A stretch of 64,000 bases of DNA, taken from the NCBI GenBank assembly GCA_002503055.1, contig DAQX01000023.1:20495-84494 (forward strand). Direction: 5' to 3'. Source of the stretch: Euryarchaeota archaeon UBA86 (GTDB lineage Archaea; Thermoplasmatota; Poseidoniia; Poseidoniales; Thalassarchaeaceae). The position numbers and the translations under genes were made by a program. Position 1 is the first letter of the stretch, and the number at the start of each line of letters is the position of its first letter. Shown in pieces: positions 24,763 through 34,200 of the stretch. The notes beneath the pieces were generated by a model. That model did no database searches. It had not been told where the DNA came from and was given only the letters and a program-made list of their open reading frames with translations.

Positions 24763-25932
24763 TCACAAGAAATCTTTCTCAATACGATTCTCAAGCAGAG
24801 CGGGCTGTGTATTGGTCATAGTGATGTGTTGAGTCCGACCCCTCCCAACTGACGCATTGGCGGTACGCGTCTCAATAAGACCAATTTTCTCCAATGTCTT
24901 GAGATGCTTCCAGAAGGTGGTGTAACTGCGTGGCTTTATTGTGAACTCCTCGCAGACTAGGTTGTACAATTTTTGAGCATCTCCGCTCGATACTGCATCG
25001 GCCTTCTTCAATCGTCTACAGATTCCGAGTAGAACCAACTTTTGATGATCTCCCAATTCGTCAACCTGGCTAGGCTCGACAGATGCTGCTCGTAGTGTAC
25101 TGGGATGAACATCCTCGGCTAGAACATCTCCTCTTCCATCTTTCTCGACACGAATAATCGCAGCTTCAAGCAACTCGATGGCGAGACGAGCATCGCCTGA
25201 CTCAGATGCGAATCTACCTATCTTGGCGAGGGCCCCGTCGTCCACCGAACCCGGCCTGCAAGCTTCCTCGTATCGCTGCTTGGCGATGTCAATCAACGCT
25301 TTCTCACCATATCCTCTCAGAGTTAGCATGTTACTCTCCCCCAGGCGCGAGATAATTGCAGGCTCAAACAGTTTGATTAGAGAAGTATCCTGACTTACCA
25401 GAATCATCGAAACAGAACCCTGCCGATTCTGCCCCTCATCTATTCTCAGTAGTTTGTAGATTAGATCTCCCTTGTCGTTTCTAATCAGAACATCGACTTC
25501 GTCTAGAACTAACAACAAATGTGCATCTTGACTCCCTAGATTGCGTCTGATTGACTGAATTACCTCACTCGAGCTGAAACCTCTCTCGGGATGGCCAGAA
25601 TCCAGAGATCTCGCAATCTCTTGCAGAACCTGTGAGGCGGTTGGATGATTGCGACAGTTTACATGGGCAAGGACTAGCTTCCTACGCCCATCTAGCGCAC
25701 GTTGTAAGTCCTCGCCAAATCGACGAGTCATCACAGTCTTGCCGGAACCGACTGGCCCCGTAATCACCGCTCTTCCACTCACTCCGCGATGCTCAATTCC
25801 GACAAACATCGAGGCCAATCCCCGTAACTCCTCATCACGGCCAACTAACGCCGGAGGAGTCCAATCGAATGAGAACGGAGTTCTATCCAACAGGACCTTG
25901 CCCGCACCAATCCGATTCAGGTATTCGACCAT
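24763..25932 (-). CDS. orc1/cdc6: Orc1/Cdc6 replication initiator
   Basis: About 389 residues from the ATG at 25932. AAA+ domain with the typical entry PPALVGRDEELRGLASM, Walker A GPVGSGKT (59-66), Walker B LLLVLDEVDVLI, sensor 1 VSMILVSQDTS, an Arg finger region ISRLGESN, and sensor 2 GDARLAIELLEAA. The C-terminal winged helix (SYTTFWKHLKTLEKIGLIETRTA) binds origin DNA. An in-frame start 19 codons upstream exists, but GGAGGGAG lies 9 bp before the ATG at 25932, which decides the start. No clear origin recognition boxes are visible in the short flanks. Confidence 0.93.
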   Translation of the reverse strand: MVEYLNRIGAGKVLLDRTPFSFDWTPPALVGRDEELRGLASMFVGIEHRGVSGRAVITGPVGSGKTVMTRRFGEDLQRALDGRRKLVLAHVNCRNHPTASQVLQEIARSLDSGHPERGFSSSEVIQSIRRNLGSQDAHLLLVLDEVDVLIRNDKGDLIYKLLRIDEGQNRQGSVSMILVSQDTSLIKLFEPAIISRLGESNMLTLRGYGEKALIDIAKQRYEEACRPGSVDDGALAKIGRFASESGDARLAIELLEAAIIRVEKDGRGDVLAEDVHPSTLRAASVEPSQVDELGDHQKLVLLGICRRLKKADAVSSGDAQKLYNLVCEEFTIKPRSYTTFWKHLKTLEKIGLIETRTANASVGRGRTQHITMTNTQPALLENRIEKDFL

Positions 25933-26022
25933 CAATGACTCCCTCCGTTGACTATTCTTGAAGATATGGAAAGCCACGGCCCCTGACATACTCTATAGTG
26001 CAGGATTTCGTCCTACGGGGAC

Positions 26023-27129
26023 TCAATGAATTTGGTCAAATTTGTATCCATTTTCCCACTTCTTCTCGCCCAAGGCGACTTCAAGTTCGTAAGGTGTAAT
26101 CATGGGTTTGGCATACTTCACAGCATCATCGATAGCGATTCTAGGGCAAGCAGTGTTCACGAAAACATCAACCGGATAGAAATCAATCAATTCAGGTCCA
26201 ACATGTTCAATTGCAAGAAGAAATCCTTTCTTGCCATGCTTCTCCAATTTCTTTTTCATCCTCAAAGCTAAATTTCGCCTCATCTGACCAGGCTTGGCAC
26301 CAATTAATATTCCAAATCTCTCTTTATCCATTGAAGACATAATTAGTCCCGAACGCTGCCTTAGGATTCTTTCGATCCTTTCTCTTCCCATTTCTTGAGC
26401 CTCTCCGGTATAAGGATCCAACATCGCCAAGGGTTTTCCCGTGTGTAAAACTAATCCAATTGGATGGAAATCTCCACTTCCCAAGAATACATAATGACCA
26501 ACTGTGGGGTCATCACCTGAGTAGTTACACCCCAGAACTTGTCCAGGGAACGATAATCGTGCACCACCTACGGGAATAGTAACTTCAAATCCAGCCTCTT
26601 CAAAGTGTTTCTTGAAAGTTGGTAGCAGATGCAAATGCTGTATACTACCCACCAATCCAAGTTTTGTATCAGTCAGGGGAGCAACTCTACCAACCATGTC
26701 TTCAAACCGATCTAGTGCCTCTAATTCGGATAATACAGGTCCAGATGAATCATTCAGACGGCTGATTGCAATTTCTCTGTGTGCATGAAGATAAGGCAGG
26801 ACGGGAGCAATCTCAGGATTCCCATCATATGTTACTGGTATGAATTGGGTCGGCATCCCTGAATCAATGTTCATTTGCGAGTGCCCCATGTGTGCTACCA
26901 GTTCAACTCCTATGTTTTGCATCTTATCATGGACCAAGTCGCAAGCTCCATAACAAGGATCTGCGGAGAGAACAACTCTTGCAGAGGTCTCCGTTTCAAT
27001 TTCATCCATCATTTCTAGGGCCTGTATTTTGAGGCCTTCAGGAACTTGTAGAGCGACCAATTTCAAATCATTTGCTTTTATCCTCTCAACTAAATCATCC
27101 AATTCGAAGTCATGGCGGTCCAAGTCCAT
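26023..27129 (-). CDS. dph2: Diphthamide biosynthesis enzyme Dph2
   Basis: About 368 residues from the ATG at 27129. Archaeal Dph2 is a radical-SAM-like 4Fe-4S enzyme that transfers the 3-amino-3-carboxypropyl group from SAM to a His in elongation factor 2. Its three cluster Cys are seen in SADPCYGACD (about 59), VLGCNYSGD (about 200) and FVNTACPRIAIDD (near the C-terminus). The N-terminal LVALQVPEGLK is also typical. An upstream in-frame start would overlap the phosphoribosyltransferase gene by 26 bases, while the chosen ATG leaves a 4-bp gap. Confidence 0.94.
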   Translation of the reverse strand: MDLDRHDFELDDLVERIKANDLKLVALQVPEGLKIQALEMMDEIETETSARVVLSADPCYGACDLVHDKMQNIGVELVAHMGHSQMNIDSGMPTQFIPVTYDGNPEIAPVLPYLHAHREIAISRLNDSSGPVLSELEALDRFEDMVGRVAPLTDTKLGLVGSIQHLHLLPTFKKHFEEAGFEVTIPVGGARLSFPGQVLGCNYSGDDPTVGHYVFLGSGDFHPIGLVLHTGKPLAMLDPYTGEAQEMGRERIERILRQRSGLIMSSMDKERFGILIGAKPGQMRRNLALRMKKKLEKHGKKGFLLAIEHVGPELIDFYPVDVFVNTACPRIAIDDAVKYAKPMITPYELEVALGEKKWENGYKFDQIH

Positions 27130-27133
27130 ACAA

Positions 27134-27712
27134 TCACTCGAGAATCTCGACCTTACCATCGATGATATCGATACGCGCTAGAGTCCTAATTGGCCACCTC
27201 GGACGCTCCTTAGCCAATCTCTCACGCCCCTCTCCTTTCTCAATCGCGATGACGATGTCTTGTAGTATTACTCCCATTTCCTCAAGAGTAGCGAGTATTG
27301 GCTCAAGAGTCCCACCTGTCGAGATTACATCATCAACAATCAGAATTCTCTCCCCGGGCGAGATGTCATTGATGTATGTAGTGGACTGGGAGTAACCGGT
27401 TGAGACATCGACTCGAACTTCACCTTCCATTCCATACTCACGCTTGCGGATTACAACCGTCGGCTTTCCGGTGGCTTCTCCAACAGCAGCTAACAAGGGC
27501 AAACCCATTGCCTCGACACTGACTACCAAATCAATCTCCGACCAGTCGACCATCTCTATAATTAGGTCTCTTGTAGCGCGCAGAACATCTGCATCCATAC
27601 GAGGAATCCCATCTGAAATTGGATGGATGAAGTAGGGATAATCTCCCTTCCAGATTATCGGCGAGCCTCGCAGCGAGTCTTGCAGAATTGAAAGCGGGTC
27701 AGAGGGCGGCAT
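27134..27712 (-). CDS. hpt: Purine phosphoribosyltransferase (archaeal HGPRTase-like)
   Basis: A 192-residue type I phosphoribosyltransferase. The PRPP-binding loop is ILIVDDVISTGGT; GKPTVVIRKREYGMEGEV and TGYSQSTTYINDI are typical of the archaeal hypoxanthine/guanine type, as is the start SILQDSLRGSPIIWKGDYPYFIHPISDGIP. It salvages a purine base with PRPP; adenine as substrate cannot be excluded. It lies between L10e (12 bp) and Dph2 (4 bp) in one likely transcript. Confidence 0.88.
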   Translation of the reverse strand: MPPSDPLSILQDSLRGSPIIWKGDYPYFIHPISDGIPRMDADVLRATRDLIIEMVDWSEIDLVVSVEAMGLPLLAAVGEATGKPTVVIRKREYGMEGEVRVDVSTGYSQSTTYINDISPGERILIVDDVISTGGTLEPILATLEEMGVILQDIVIAIEKGEGRERLAKERPRWPIRTLARIDIIDGKVEILE

Positions 27713-27724
27713 GGCCCGGCAACC

Positions 27725-28264
27725 TCACACTAAGCCCTTCAAATGCTCGGAGCCCTTTGCTACTCTAATGGTGCAAGGGGTCGGGAATTTGCAACTAGCC
27801 TTTCTGAGAGCATCCCTAGCTGTGAGATAGTGCTCTGGAGAGGTGTAGATTGAGACAACGGTCTGATCTCTTTGCACTCTAGCGGCAGTGCCCACATTCT
27901 TCCCAAAGGACTGCCTCATCCCCATTGAAACACGGTCGGCACCGGCTCCAGTAGCCTGCTTGTTCTCTCTTAGAATCTGATGGGGATATGTGTGCATTCG
28001 AAGAGCATAGCCTTGATCTCCAGCAAGCTTCCTGATAGTGGCGTTAGCAACTTGCCTCGCCGACTCAAGGGCTGAGTCACGAATCTGGCATGGATTGTCT
28101 GCAGTCAGTTCGACTACCACTTCGAATTGGCCTGCCTCAGCACCCTTTCTGTTGCCCATGAAGTAGCGCAGAATACGGTTGTTTGGGACGCCGCCAGTAT
28201 ACTCTCTGCGAGTGTACGCCTGACCCTTGATCTGGCGATACATCTTGGCTGGTTTGCGTGCCAT
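27725..28264 (-). CDS. rpl10e: Ribosomal protein L10e (uL16 family)
   Basis: A 179-residue large-subunit protein. MARKPAKMYRQIKGQAYTRR and GGVPNNRILRYFMGN are the standard start; HTYPHQILRENKQATGAGADRVSMGMR is the loop that reaches the peptidyl transferase and tRNA region. The ATG at 28264 gives the usual L10e N-terminus; an in-frame start 8 codons earlier is not supported. A TATA box (28299-28305) lies about 38 bp upstream. First gene of L10e-hpt-dph2. Confidence 0.95.
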   Translation of the reverse strand: MARKPAKMYRQIKGQAYTRREYTGGVPNNRILRYFMGNRKGAEAGQFEVVVELTADNPCQIRDSALESARQVANATIRKLAGDQGYALRMHTYPHQILRENKQATGAGADRVSMGMRQSFGKNVGTAARVQRDQTVVSIYTSPEHYLTARDALRKASCKFPTPCTIRVAKGSEHLKGLV

Positions 28265-28298
28265 ACGGATACCTACTTCGCGGCCCACCGACCTTCTC

Positions 28299-28305
28299 TA
28301 TTTAA
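28299..28305 (-). promoter_or_regulatory. TATA box for L10e
   Basis: TTAAATA on the minus strand within GGTTAAATAG, about 38 bp before the ATG at 28264. Confidence 0.42.
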
Positions 28306-28331
28306 CCATGAGGCAAGCCGGAATGAGTCAC

Positions 28332-29285
28332 TCAATCAGCACTCAGCCTTTCACTCTCGCGCTGGACTTCCCTGACTCCAAAGACAATCAGACAGAATCC
28401 TATAAGCATCGATAGTCCAATGTTCTCATCAAGTAATAACCATCCACTGAGAACTCCAAAGACAGGCACAAGGAAAACATAGGATGCTGCAGCCGTAGCT
28501 CCGATCCTATCAATTCCTCTGGCGAACCATGCATAGGTGAGGACAGTGGAAATTAGCCCAAGATATGCCACAGATATCCATTCGGTAGTATTGGGAATAG
28601 GTATTCCAGACTGCCATACTTCGGCCAGCATCCAAGGGGTGAGAAGGATCCAGCCGACTATCGAATACCATACTACGATTTCTAACGATGTCCCAATTGT
28701 TCCATCAATTAGCGCCATCTTGGTCAAGTTACTGGTCGCAGCCCATGTCAGGGCAGCAAGAGCAATCATCACAGCCCCAATCAATCGATGGTTGAATGGA
28801 ATCTCCGTATTCGGGCTCCATCCCACTACAGTAGCGACACCGACTAAGCCGATTAGTAGGCCGAAAACCATCCTTAAACTCAATTTCTGACCCAGTAATG
28901 GGATGGCGAGAAGTACCGTGAAAACAGGATTCATTGGGATGATTAGAGAAGCATCTCCAGCAGCCGTCCACTTCATTCCATTCATAAACAGAAGTTGGTA
29001 CCCCATGGTTCCCAGTAATGCCATCAAAAATGTGTATTTCCAGGCCTTGTTTCCTTGAGGTAGAAATCGCGGACCTCCTTTATTCCTGTAGAGCCAACAC
29101 CAAGCCATGAATGCAATCACCGCGAAGACATACCGCAACCAAGCCGAGGTAGCGGGCCCCATACTGGCCCTGTTTGCATCATCGAGACCGTAACTCAGAA
29201 ATCGACCCACAGCCCAAGTCGAGCCCCACACCGCAGCAACCAGAATTAGTAGTAGATGTGTACTCAGATTCTCTCTATAAGACAA
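28332..29285 (-). CDS. EamA/DMT-family membrane transporter
   Basis: A 317-residue integral membrane protein of about ten helices in two EamA repeats. Typical patterns are AVWGSTWAVGRF near the start, MNPVFTVLLAIPLLGQKLSLRMVFGLLIGLVGV closing repeat 1, and VYAWFARG / ASYVFLVPVFGVLSGWLLLDE closing repeat 2. These drug/metabolite transporters move small metabolites; the substrate is unknown. The start is TTG at 29285, directly after the aroA stop, so it probably shares the aroA transcript. No ATG is placed before the first helix. Confidence 0.88.
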   Translation of the reverse strand: MSYRENLSTHLLLILVAAVWGSTWAVGRFLSYGLDDANRASMGPATSAWLRYVFAVIAFMAWCWLYRNKGGPRFLPQGNKAWKYTFLMALLGTMGYQLLFMNGMKWTAAGDASLIIPMNPVFTVLLAIPLLGQKLSLRMVFGLLIGLVGVATVVGWSPNTEIPFNHRLIGAVMIALAALTWAATSNLTKMALIDGTIGTSLEIVVWYSIVGWILLTPWMLAEVWQSGIPIPNTTEWISVAYLGLISTVLTYAWFARGIDRIGATAAASYVFLVPVFGVLSGWLLLDENIGLSMLIGFCLIVFGVREVQRESERLSAD

Positions 29286-30464
29286 CTAATCACCCAACTC
29301 AAGCAATCTCGATATGAAACCAGGGTCGCTGACTGCGGAAATCTCAGGCTCGCAGATTTCTCCGCCGAACTTGCTTGCCAGTATCATAGCAGTCATTGCT
29401 AGACGATGATCTTGGTGAGTTTTTACTGGATCGCAAGGAGACTCGGGTATCTGTCCACCAGGAATCTTCAATCCTTCCTGTGTGACTTCAGCATGCATCC
29501 CGAAGCATCTGAGGAGATAGACGGTAGAATCGAGCCTGTCTGACTCCTTTCCACGAGAATGATTGGCCCCGATAATCTGCCCTCCCTTGCCTATTGCCAT
29601 TAGTGCAGAAGCCGGGCATATCAAATCACTCTCATCCCGAAGATCTAGGATTTCTGACTGCTCAGCCAAACTCACAATAGCCGGACTGGACTCGGCCATT
29701 TCAATTTCTAAATTGACATCATGAAGCTCTGAGATTAGCATAGCAATAGGCAGAAGGCTATCCTCCGTTGGAACAGTTACAACTTCCGGAACTAGCACTT
29801 CCCAAGGGACAATATCAATCGACTTCGATGAGAAATTATTCTTAGATTCGCATCTCCTGGCAATTTCGAATGACATCTCGTAGTATCCTCTACTGACTGC
29901 CTTTCCAATTATCTCCAAATTTATTGGAAAGGGAAATCGAGGTGCGGCCAGTAACATTGCAGATAGGGGCTGGCTGGATGTGCTAATGTCAAGACTCGCT
30001 GAACTCGTTTTCAACGGTCCAGTAACGGAGAGGGGAAGATAATCTCCAGAAACCGTGCAACCCAATTCTCTCAACACTCCGGACAATGCCGACATATCTC
30101 TTTCCCGAAGTGACTCGTCCCCGTCAATATGGATCTCCTCGCCGATGCCTGCGGCGATTGCCATCAGGAATCTTGCAGCAGTCCCTGAGTTGCAACAATC
30201 AAGATTCTGTTTCGGAGTTGTGAATCCTTCCTTACCTACTCCCTTGACAGTCCATTCGTTCTCATTTCGCTCTATAACGGCCCCCAATAATTCTAGACAT
30301 TCTGCCATGGAAGAAACATCCTGGCCCGGTTCATTTGAGAATCGTAATGTCGATTTCTTCGATGACTGAGACGCCATGACCAGCCAGCGGATCATATGAC
30401 TCTTCGAAGGAGGAAGAGACCACCTAAGGGGTCCCTTGAGTTCCATGGGTTCCAGACTAAGCAC
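29286..30464 (-). CDS. aroA: 3-phosphoshikimate 1-carboxyvinyltransferase (EPSP synthase)
   Basis: A 392-residue EPSP synthase joining shikimate-3-phosphate and PEP on the way to chorismate. Motifs: LPPSKSHMIRWL (Lys/Ser/Arg binding S3P), NCCNSGTAARFLMAIAA (LxNxGTAxR type), SSQPLSAMLLAAP, and DHRLAMTAMILASK near the C-terminus. I used the GTG at 30464, which gives the family-typical lead into ELKGPLRW; the ATG at 30446 is an alternative that drops six residues. AroD lies about 6 kb away on the other strand; no other shikimate genes are in the window. Confidence 0.93.
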   Translation of the reverse strand: MLSLEPMELKGPLRWSLPPSKSHMIRWLVMASQSSKKSTLRFSNEPGQDVSSMAECLELLGAVIERNENEWTVKGVGKEGFTTPKQNLDCCNSGTAARFLMAIAAGIGEEIHIDGDESLRERDMSALSGVLRELGCTVSGDYLPLSVTGPLKTSSASLDISTSSQPLSAMLLAAPRFPFPINLEIIGKAVSRGYYEMSFEIARRCESKNNFSSKSIDIVPWEVLVPEVVTVPTEDSLLPIAMLISELHDVNLEIEMAESSPAIVSLAEQSEILDLRDESDLICPASALMAIGKGGQIIGANHSRGKESDRLDSTVYLLRCFGMHAEVTQEGLKIPGGQIPESPCDPVKTHQDHRLAMTAMILASKFGGEICEPEISAVSDPGFISRLLELGD

Positions 30465-30501
30465 ACCCTTGGCACAGGACTCGGCGTGTTAATGCTGCCA
30501 C

Positions 30502-31326
30502 CTATTCGGACCGAATCCAGTCTCCGTAATCTGTCTCATTATCCCAATCTAACGACTTCTGATCGATTAGGCTTGACTCTAAGGTATTGTCCAGATTCTT
30601 ATCGATATGAATCAGATTGTTCCTTTCGAGCAGTTTAGGACTTAGTCCAGGCAGTAAAATCGAGACAGCCCGAGGGACCCTACCAGGGTATATTTCGTTA
30701 ACATGCTCAACTATGTTAGTGGTGCAAGTGTTGGTGATGGTGTTGTACCACTCGGGTCTATCGTGGAGACGGTTAGTCCTACGAAGGAACGACTCTAGAA
30801 GGCGCTGATGATTCCCCTCTCCTAGGACTACTCCTTCGAACAGATGAGTCTTCGACTTCCTCCTACATCTGGCTCTGACGCCTATAGAATCGCTTTCTGT
30901 AGACCAAACATAAAGCAATTCGTACTGACGCAGCATGCCACGAATCGGATGGTAAGACTCGCCCTTTTCCCTCCTAACTTCAATTGAACAAGCAAGTCTA
31001 CGCCCATCATTGAACTCGAAGCTGACAAGGGTGTGAGCAATCGGTTTTCTTTTGGGATCGAAGTACTCCAGAATAAGCCATATCTTACTGACCTCGCTAG
31101 GCTTAAATCTCGACTCAGTCCATCGTTCGTCATAGTCACGAGTAGTCCTCCAATTGAAGTCCCGAACATTCCTCAATAGAACCTCGTCTCCTTCATTTTC
31201 GGCATAAGCAATCCTATCATTCTCGGCGACCCAGTCACGTTCATTGGAGGGTTTCTTACTGAAGTGCCAGATTAGAACAACGACCAAGACGAGCCCGGCA
31301 GGAATCTGAGCCGAGCCCCAGTCCAT
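30502..31326 (-). CDS. DUF4105 (Lnb N-terminal-like) membrane-anchored protein
   Basis: A 274-residue protein with one N-terminal membrane helix (IPAGLVLVVVLIWHF, about 6-22) and a DUF4105-like domain. The family signature is seen at YNTITNTCTTNIVEHVNEI, with the conserved Cys, and in YELLYVWSTESDSIGVRARC and LVSFEF. In Bacteroidetes and other bacteria the domain is periplasmic and its chemistry is uncertain. The open frame extends further upstream but would run through the tRNA-Ser gene; the ATG at 31326 lies after the tRNA end and directly before the membrane helix. Confidence 0.72.
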   Translation of the reverse strand: MDWGSAQIPAGLVLVVVLIWHFSKKPSNERDWVAENDRIAYAENEGDEVLLRNVRDFNWRTTRDYDERWTESRFKPSEVSKIWLILEYFDPKRKPIAHTLVSFEFNDGRRLACSIEVRREKGESYHPIRGMLRQYELLYVWSTESDSIGVRARCRRKSKTHLFEGVVLGEGNHQRLLESFLRRTNRLHDRPEWYNTITNTCTTNIVEHVNEIYPGRVPRAVSILLPGLSPKLLERNNLIHIDKNLDNTLESSLIDQKSLDWDNETDYGDWIRSE

Positions 31327-31371
31327 GCCGTCGCTGAGTGGAACCGGCGAATGAAACCTATCTCCATCAAG

Positions 31372-31458
31372 TGGCGCGGCAGGGGAGATTCGAACTCCCG
31401 AGGTGAGACACCACTGGATTAGCAATCCAGCGCAATGGCCAGGCTATGCGACTGCCGC
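31372..31458 (-). tRNA. tRNA-Ser (anticodon GCT)
   Basis: On the minus strand a full class II tRNA is visible: acceptor stem GCGGCAG/CTGCCGC, D-stem GCA/TGC, anticodon arm CTGGA-TTGCTAA-TCCAG with anticodon GCT (serine AGY codons), a long variable arm (GGTG-TCT-CACC), T-arm GGGAG-TTCGAAT-CTCCC, discriminator G and an encoded CCA (31372-31374). No intron. A CTTAAG-containing stretch at 31484-31492, about 30 bp upstream, may be its own promoter; otherwise it is read with gyrBA. Confidence 0.95.
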
Positions 31459-31500
31459 AGTAACCAAGCGACTGACACCATTCGCTTAAGGCGAGCGGTT

Positions 31501-34197
31501 TCATTCCTCTTCGAAGTCCGCCTCATCGACATCAGACGAGTCAACCAGTTCTGCAGGTAACCGTGCTACGAAGATTATCTCGTCATCGTATCCGGTTCTA
31601 GCAGGATTGCGTAATTCCATTATCCGAGTCCCCTTAGTGACCTTACCAAGAGTCTCCTTGGTCTGACCTGAGGTCATTCTAATCATCATTCCAGTCTTAG
31701 TAAGAATGAATAATTGATCGTCTAAATCAGGTATCTGTCTGACACTTACTATGTGATCATCATCGCGTAGGGACATCGTTCGCACACCCTTAGTACCTCG
31801 ATTTGTACGCCTATAGCCATCTCTATGGCTGACTCCTTCACCTTCATCATCGAGCATCTGCGCACCATCCTCATCGAGGAGAGGGACCATCTCTCCGGAG
31901 CCTAAACGGCTTCGCTTTGCCATTCCGAACTTGGAGATAGTTAGCACACTCGTATCAAAATCGTCTGTTACAATCATTCCGATTACACGATCGCCCTTTT
32001 GCAACTTCATGCCAGAGACGCCTTGACTTACTCTACCCTGTACTCTGACAACACGAGTCGTCACGATGTCTCCTGAGTTTGGGTCCGTACGTGACTTCTC
32101 TTCAGCAGGCATGAATCTGCAAGCATTGCCTCTGGCCGAGACAAGTACGACATGATCGCCCTCAGTAGCGGGCCTTACTGAAACAAGAGCATCATCCTCG
32201 CCATCAGCGAATTTTAGTGCATACTTGCCGCTTCTGTTTATCTTGACGTATTCAGATAGGTGACTCCTCTTTATCCTGCCATTCTGAGTTGAGAATATCA
32301 GGAAGTGCCCCTCTGGATTCTCAATCAGATCCCTGCTCATCGGTAGAATCGATATCACCTTCTCGTCCTCCCTGATTCCTCCCAGCAAGTTACGAACATG
32401 GGTCCCTCTCCCGTACCTGCTAGCTGACGGCGTTTCCCATGCTCGGAGACCATACACCCTCCCCATGTCAGTAAAAATTAGCAACCTGTCCTTGGAGAAG
32501 CAGGTCACTATCTTGGAGGGTGCGTCTTCCTCCTTCGTGGAGACTCCCTTGAGCCCCTTCCCCCCTCTGTTCTGAAGACGGAAAGACTCAACAGGCAGGT
32601 GCCTCATATAGTTGTCCTGAGTCAGTGATATAACGATAGACTGCTCTGCAACTAGATCTTCTCTGTCCATCGAGAGCGGTGTCGGATTGATCTCTGTTCT
32701 GCGGTCGTCGCCATGCCTCTCAACTACCTCTTCTAGCTCTTCGACAATGATATTCAGGCGCTTTACCCTACTATCCAGTATCCCTTTGAAATTCTTTATC
32801 GCTTCCTTCAGTTTTTCAAGCTCCTCTGCGACCTCCTTTACGTTTAGCTTGGTCAGTTGGTAGAGCCTCCTCTCTGCGATAGCCTTGGACTGCCTCTCTG
32901 AGAAGTCAAACTTCTTTATTTTCGGGTATTTTTCCTCTCCTCTGAGGTATTTTTCGAATTGGTCTCTAGAGTCCGAGTTACGGCCAACTACAATGATTTC
33001 ATCCATCCTCTTCTGTGCTTTGATCAAACCGTCGAGAATGTGGGCCCTGGCTTCCGCCTTTTCCAAATCGAATTGCGTCCGCCTCTCAATTATTGACTCC
33101 CTGTGCCTGACATGAGTGTGCAATATGGTACATAGGTCAAGCTGTACCGGCTCTCCCCTCAGTATTCCCATCATATTCGCCGAGTATGACTCCTGTAATC
33201 TGCTGGATTGGTATAATTGATTCAATACCGCCTGCGGGTCAGCATTCTGCTTGATCTCGATGACTACCCTAATCCCCTCTTTACTGGACTCATCCCTGAT
33301 GTCCCTGATTCCTTTCACGGATTCCTTCTGAACAAGTTCAGCTATTCCCTGTAGCATTGGCGCCTTTTTCACTTGATATGGAATTGAGTGAACTACCAGC
33401 CTCTTGCCGCTGGAGTCGTCTATCACCTCAACATCAGATCTAATGTGGAATCGTCCATGCCCAGTTCTGTACATATCTACAATGCCATCGATGCCGTACA
33501 GGGTGGCGCCCGTTGGAAAGTCAGGTCCTCTCATATATTCCATATATTCGAGAGCGTCTATTTTTGGGGGGTTGTCGAGACCAATCTTTCTATTCTGTTC
33601 AATCACCCTTCCAATGTGGAATTTTATCGCTGCAGCAACCTCCCCGAGGTTGTGAGGCGGGATTTTCGTTGCCATGCCAACTGCAATGCCATCGCTCCCA
33701 TTTAGGAGTAGGTTTGGAAGCCTGGAAGGCAAAACTGTGGGTTCGATCTCACTCTCGTCAAAGTTCGGCTCCATGTCGATCGTGTTTTTGTTGATATCTT
33801 CTAGCATGTGCAGGGATAGGCGGTCGAGCCTGCTCTCGGTATACCTCATTGCAGCCGGTGGATCCCCGTCAATCGAGCCAAAGTTACCTTGTCCGTCAAC
33901 AAGGGGGTACCTAAGTGAGAACTCCTGTGCCATCCTGACCATTGTATCGTATAGCGCCTGATCACCATGGGGGTGATACTTCCCCATGACTTCGCCAACC
34001 GACCTAGCTGACTTACTGTACCCCTTTTCATGGGTGTGTCCTGCCTGGTGCATACCCCATAGGATCCTCCTGTGGACCGGCTTTAGTCCGTCCCTTACAT
34101 CCGGCAGGGCTCGTCCAATAATCACGCTCATCGCGTAATTGATGTAGCTTTCTTTCATCTCGTCGGAGATGTCCCTTCTCAGTAAATCTTCACTCAT
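31501..34197 (-). CDS. gyrA: DNA gyrase subunit A
   Basis: An 898-residue bacterial-type gyrase A. The N-terminal breakage-reunion domain includes YAMSVIIGRALPDVRDGLKP, HRRILWGMHQAG, YHPHGDQALYDTMVRMAQ and AAMRYTESRL, whose Tyr is the DNA-linking residue. The C-terminal domain forms beta-pinwheel blades and contains the GyrA box as QNRGGKGLKG (about residues 545-555), needed for negative supercoiling. The C-terminus is acidic. Gyrase in Euryarchaeota is known to have come from bacteria. It starts 3 bp after gyrB. Confidence 0.97.
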   Translation of the reverse strand: MSEDLLRRDISDEMKESYINYAMSVIIGRALPDVRDGLKPVHRRILWGMHQAGHTHEKGYSKSARSVGEVMGKYHPHGDQALYDTMVRMAQEFSLRYPLVDGQGNFGSIDGDPPAAMRYTESRLDRLSLHMLEDINKNTIDMEPNFDESEIEPTVLPSRLPNLLLNGSDGIAVGMATKIPPHNLGEVAAAIKFHIGRVIEQNRKIGLDNPPKIDALEYMEYMRGPDFPTGATLYGIDGIVDMYRTGHGRFHIRSDVEVIDDSSGKRLVVHSIPYQVKKAPMLQGIAELVQKESVKGIRDIRDESSKEGIRVVIEIKQNADPQAVLNQLYQSSRLQESYSANMMGILRGEPVQLDLCTILHTHVRHRESIIERRTQFDLEKAEARAHILDGLIKAQKRMDEIIVVGRNSDSRDQFEKYLRGEEKYPKIKKFDFSERQSKAIAERRLYQLTKLNVKEVAEELEKLKEAIKNFKGILDSRVKRLNIIVEELEEVVERHGDDRRTEINPTPLSMDREDLVAEQSIVISLTQDNYMRHLPVESFRLQNRGGKGLKGVSTKEEDAPSKIVTCFSKDRLLIFTDMGRVYGLRAWETPSASRYGRGTHVRNLLGGIREDEKVISILPMSRDLIENPEGHFLIFSTQNGRIKRSHLSEYVKINRSGKYALKFADGEDDALVSVRPATEGDHVVLVSARGNACRFMPAEEKSRTDPNSGDIVTTRVVRVQGRVSQGVSGMKLQKGDRVIGMIVTDDFDTSVLTISKFGMAKRSRLGSGEMVPLLDEDGAQMLDDEGEGVSHRDGYRRTNRGTKGVRTMSLRDDDHIVSVRQIPDLDDQLFILTKTGMMIRMTSGQTKETLGKVTKGTRIMELRNPARTGYDDEIIFVARLPAELVDSSDVDEADFEEE

Positions 34198-34200
34198 TGT

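Noticed and set aside
25933..26022. Replication origin directly upstream of orc1/cdc6
   Set aside because: The gap is under 100 bp, GC-balanced, and shows no origin recognition box or AT-rich unwinding element.
31327..31425. Upstream extension of the DUF4105 protein
   Set aside because: The frame stays open but runs into the 3' half of the tRNA-Ser gene; the ATG at 31326 directly before a membrane helix is a better start.
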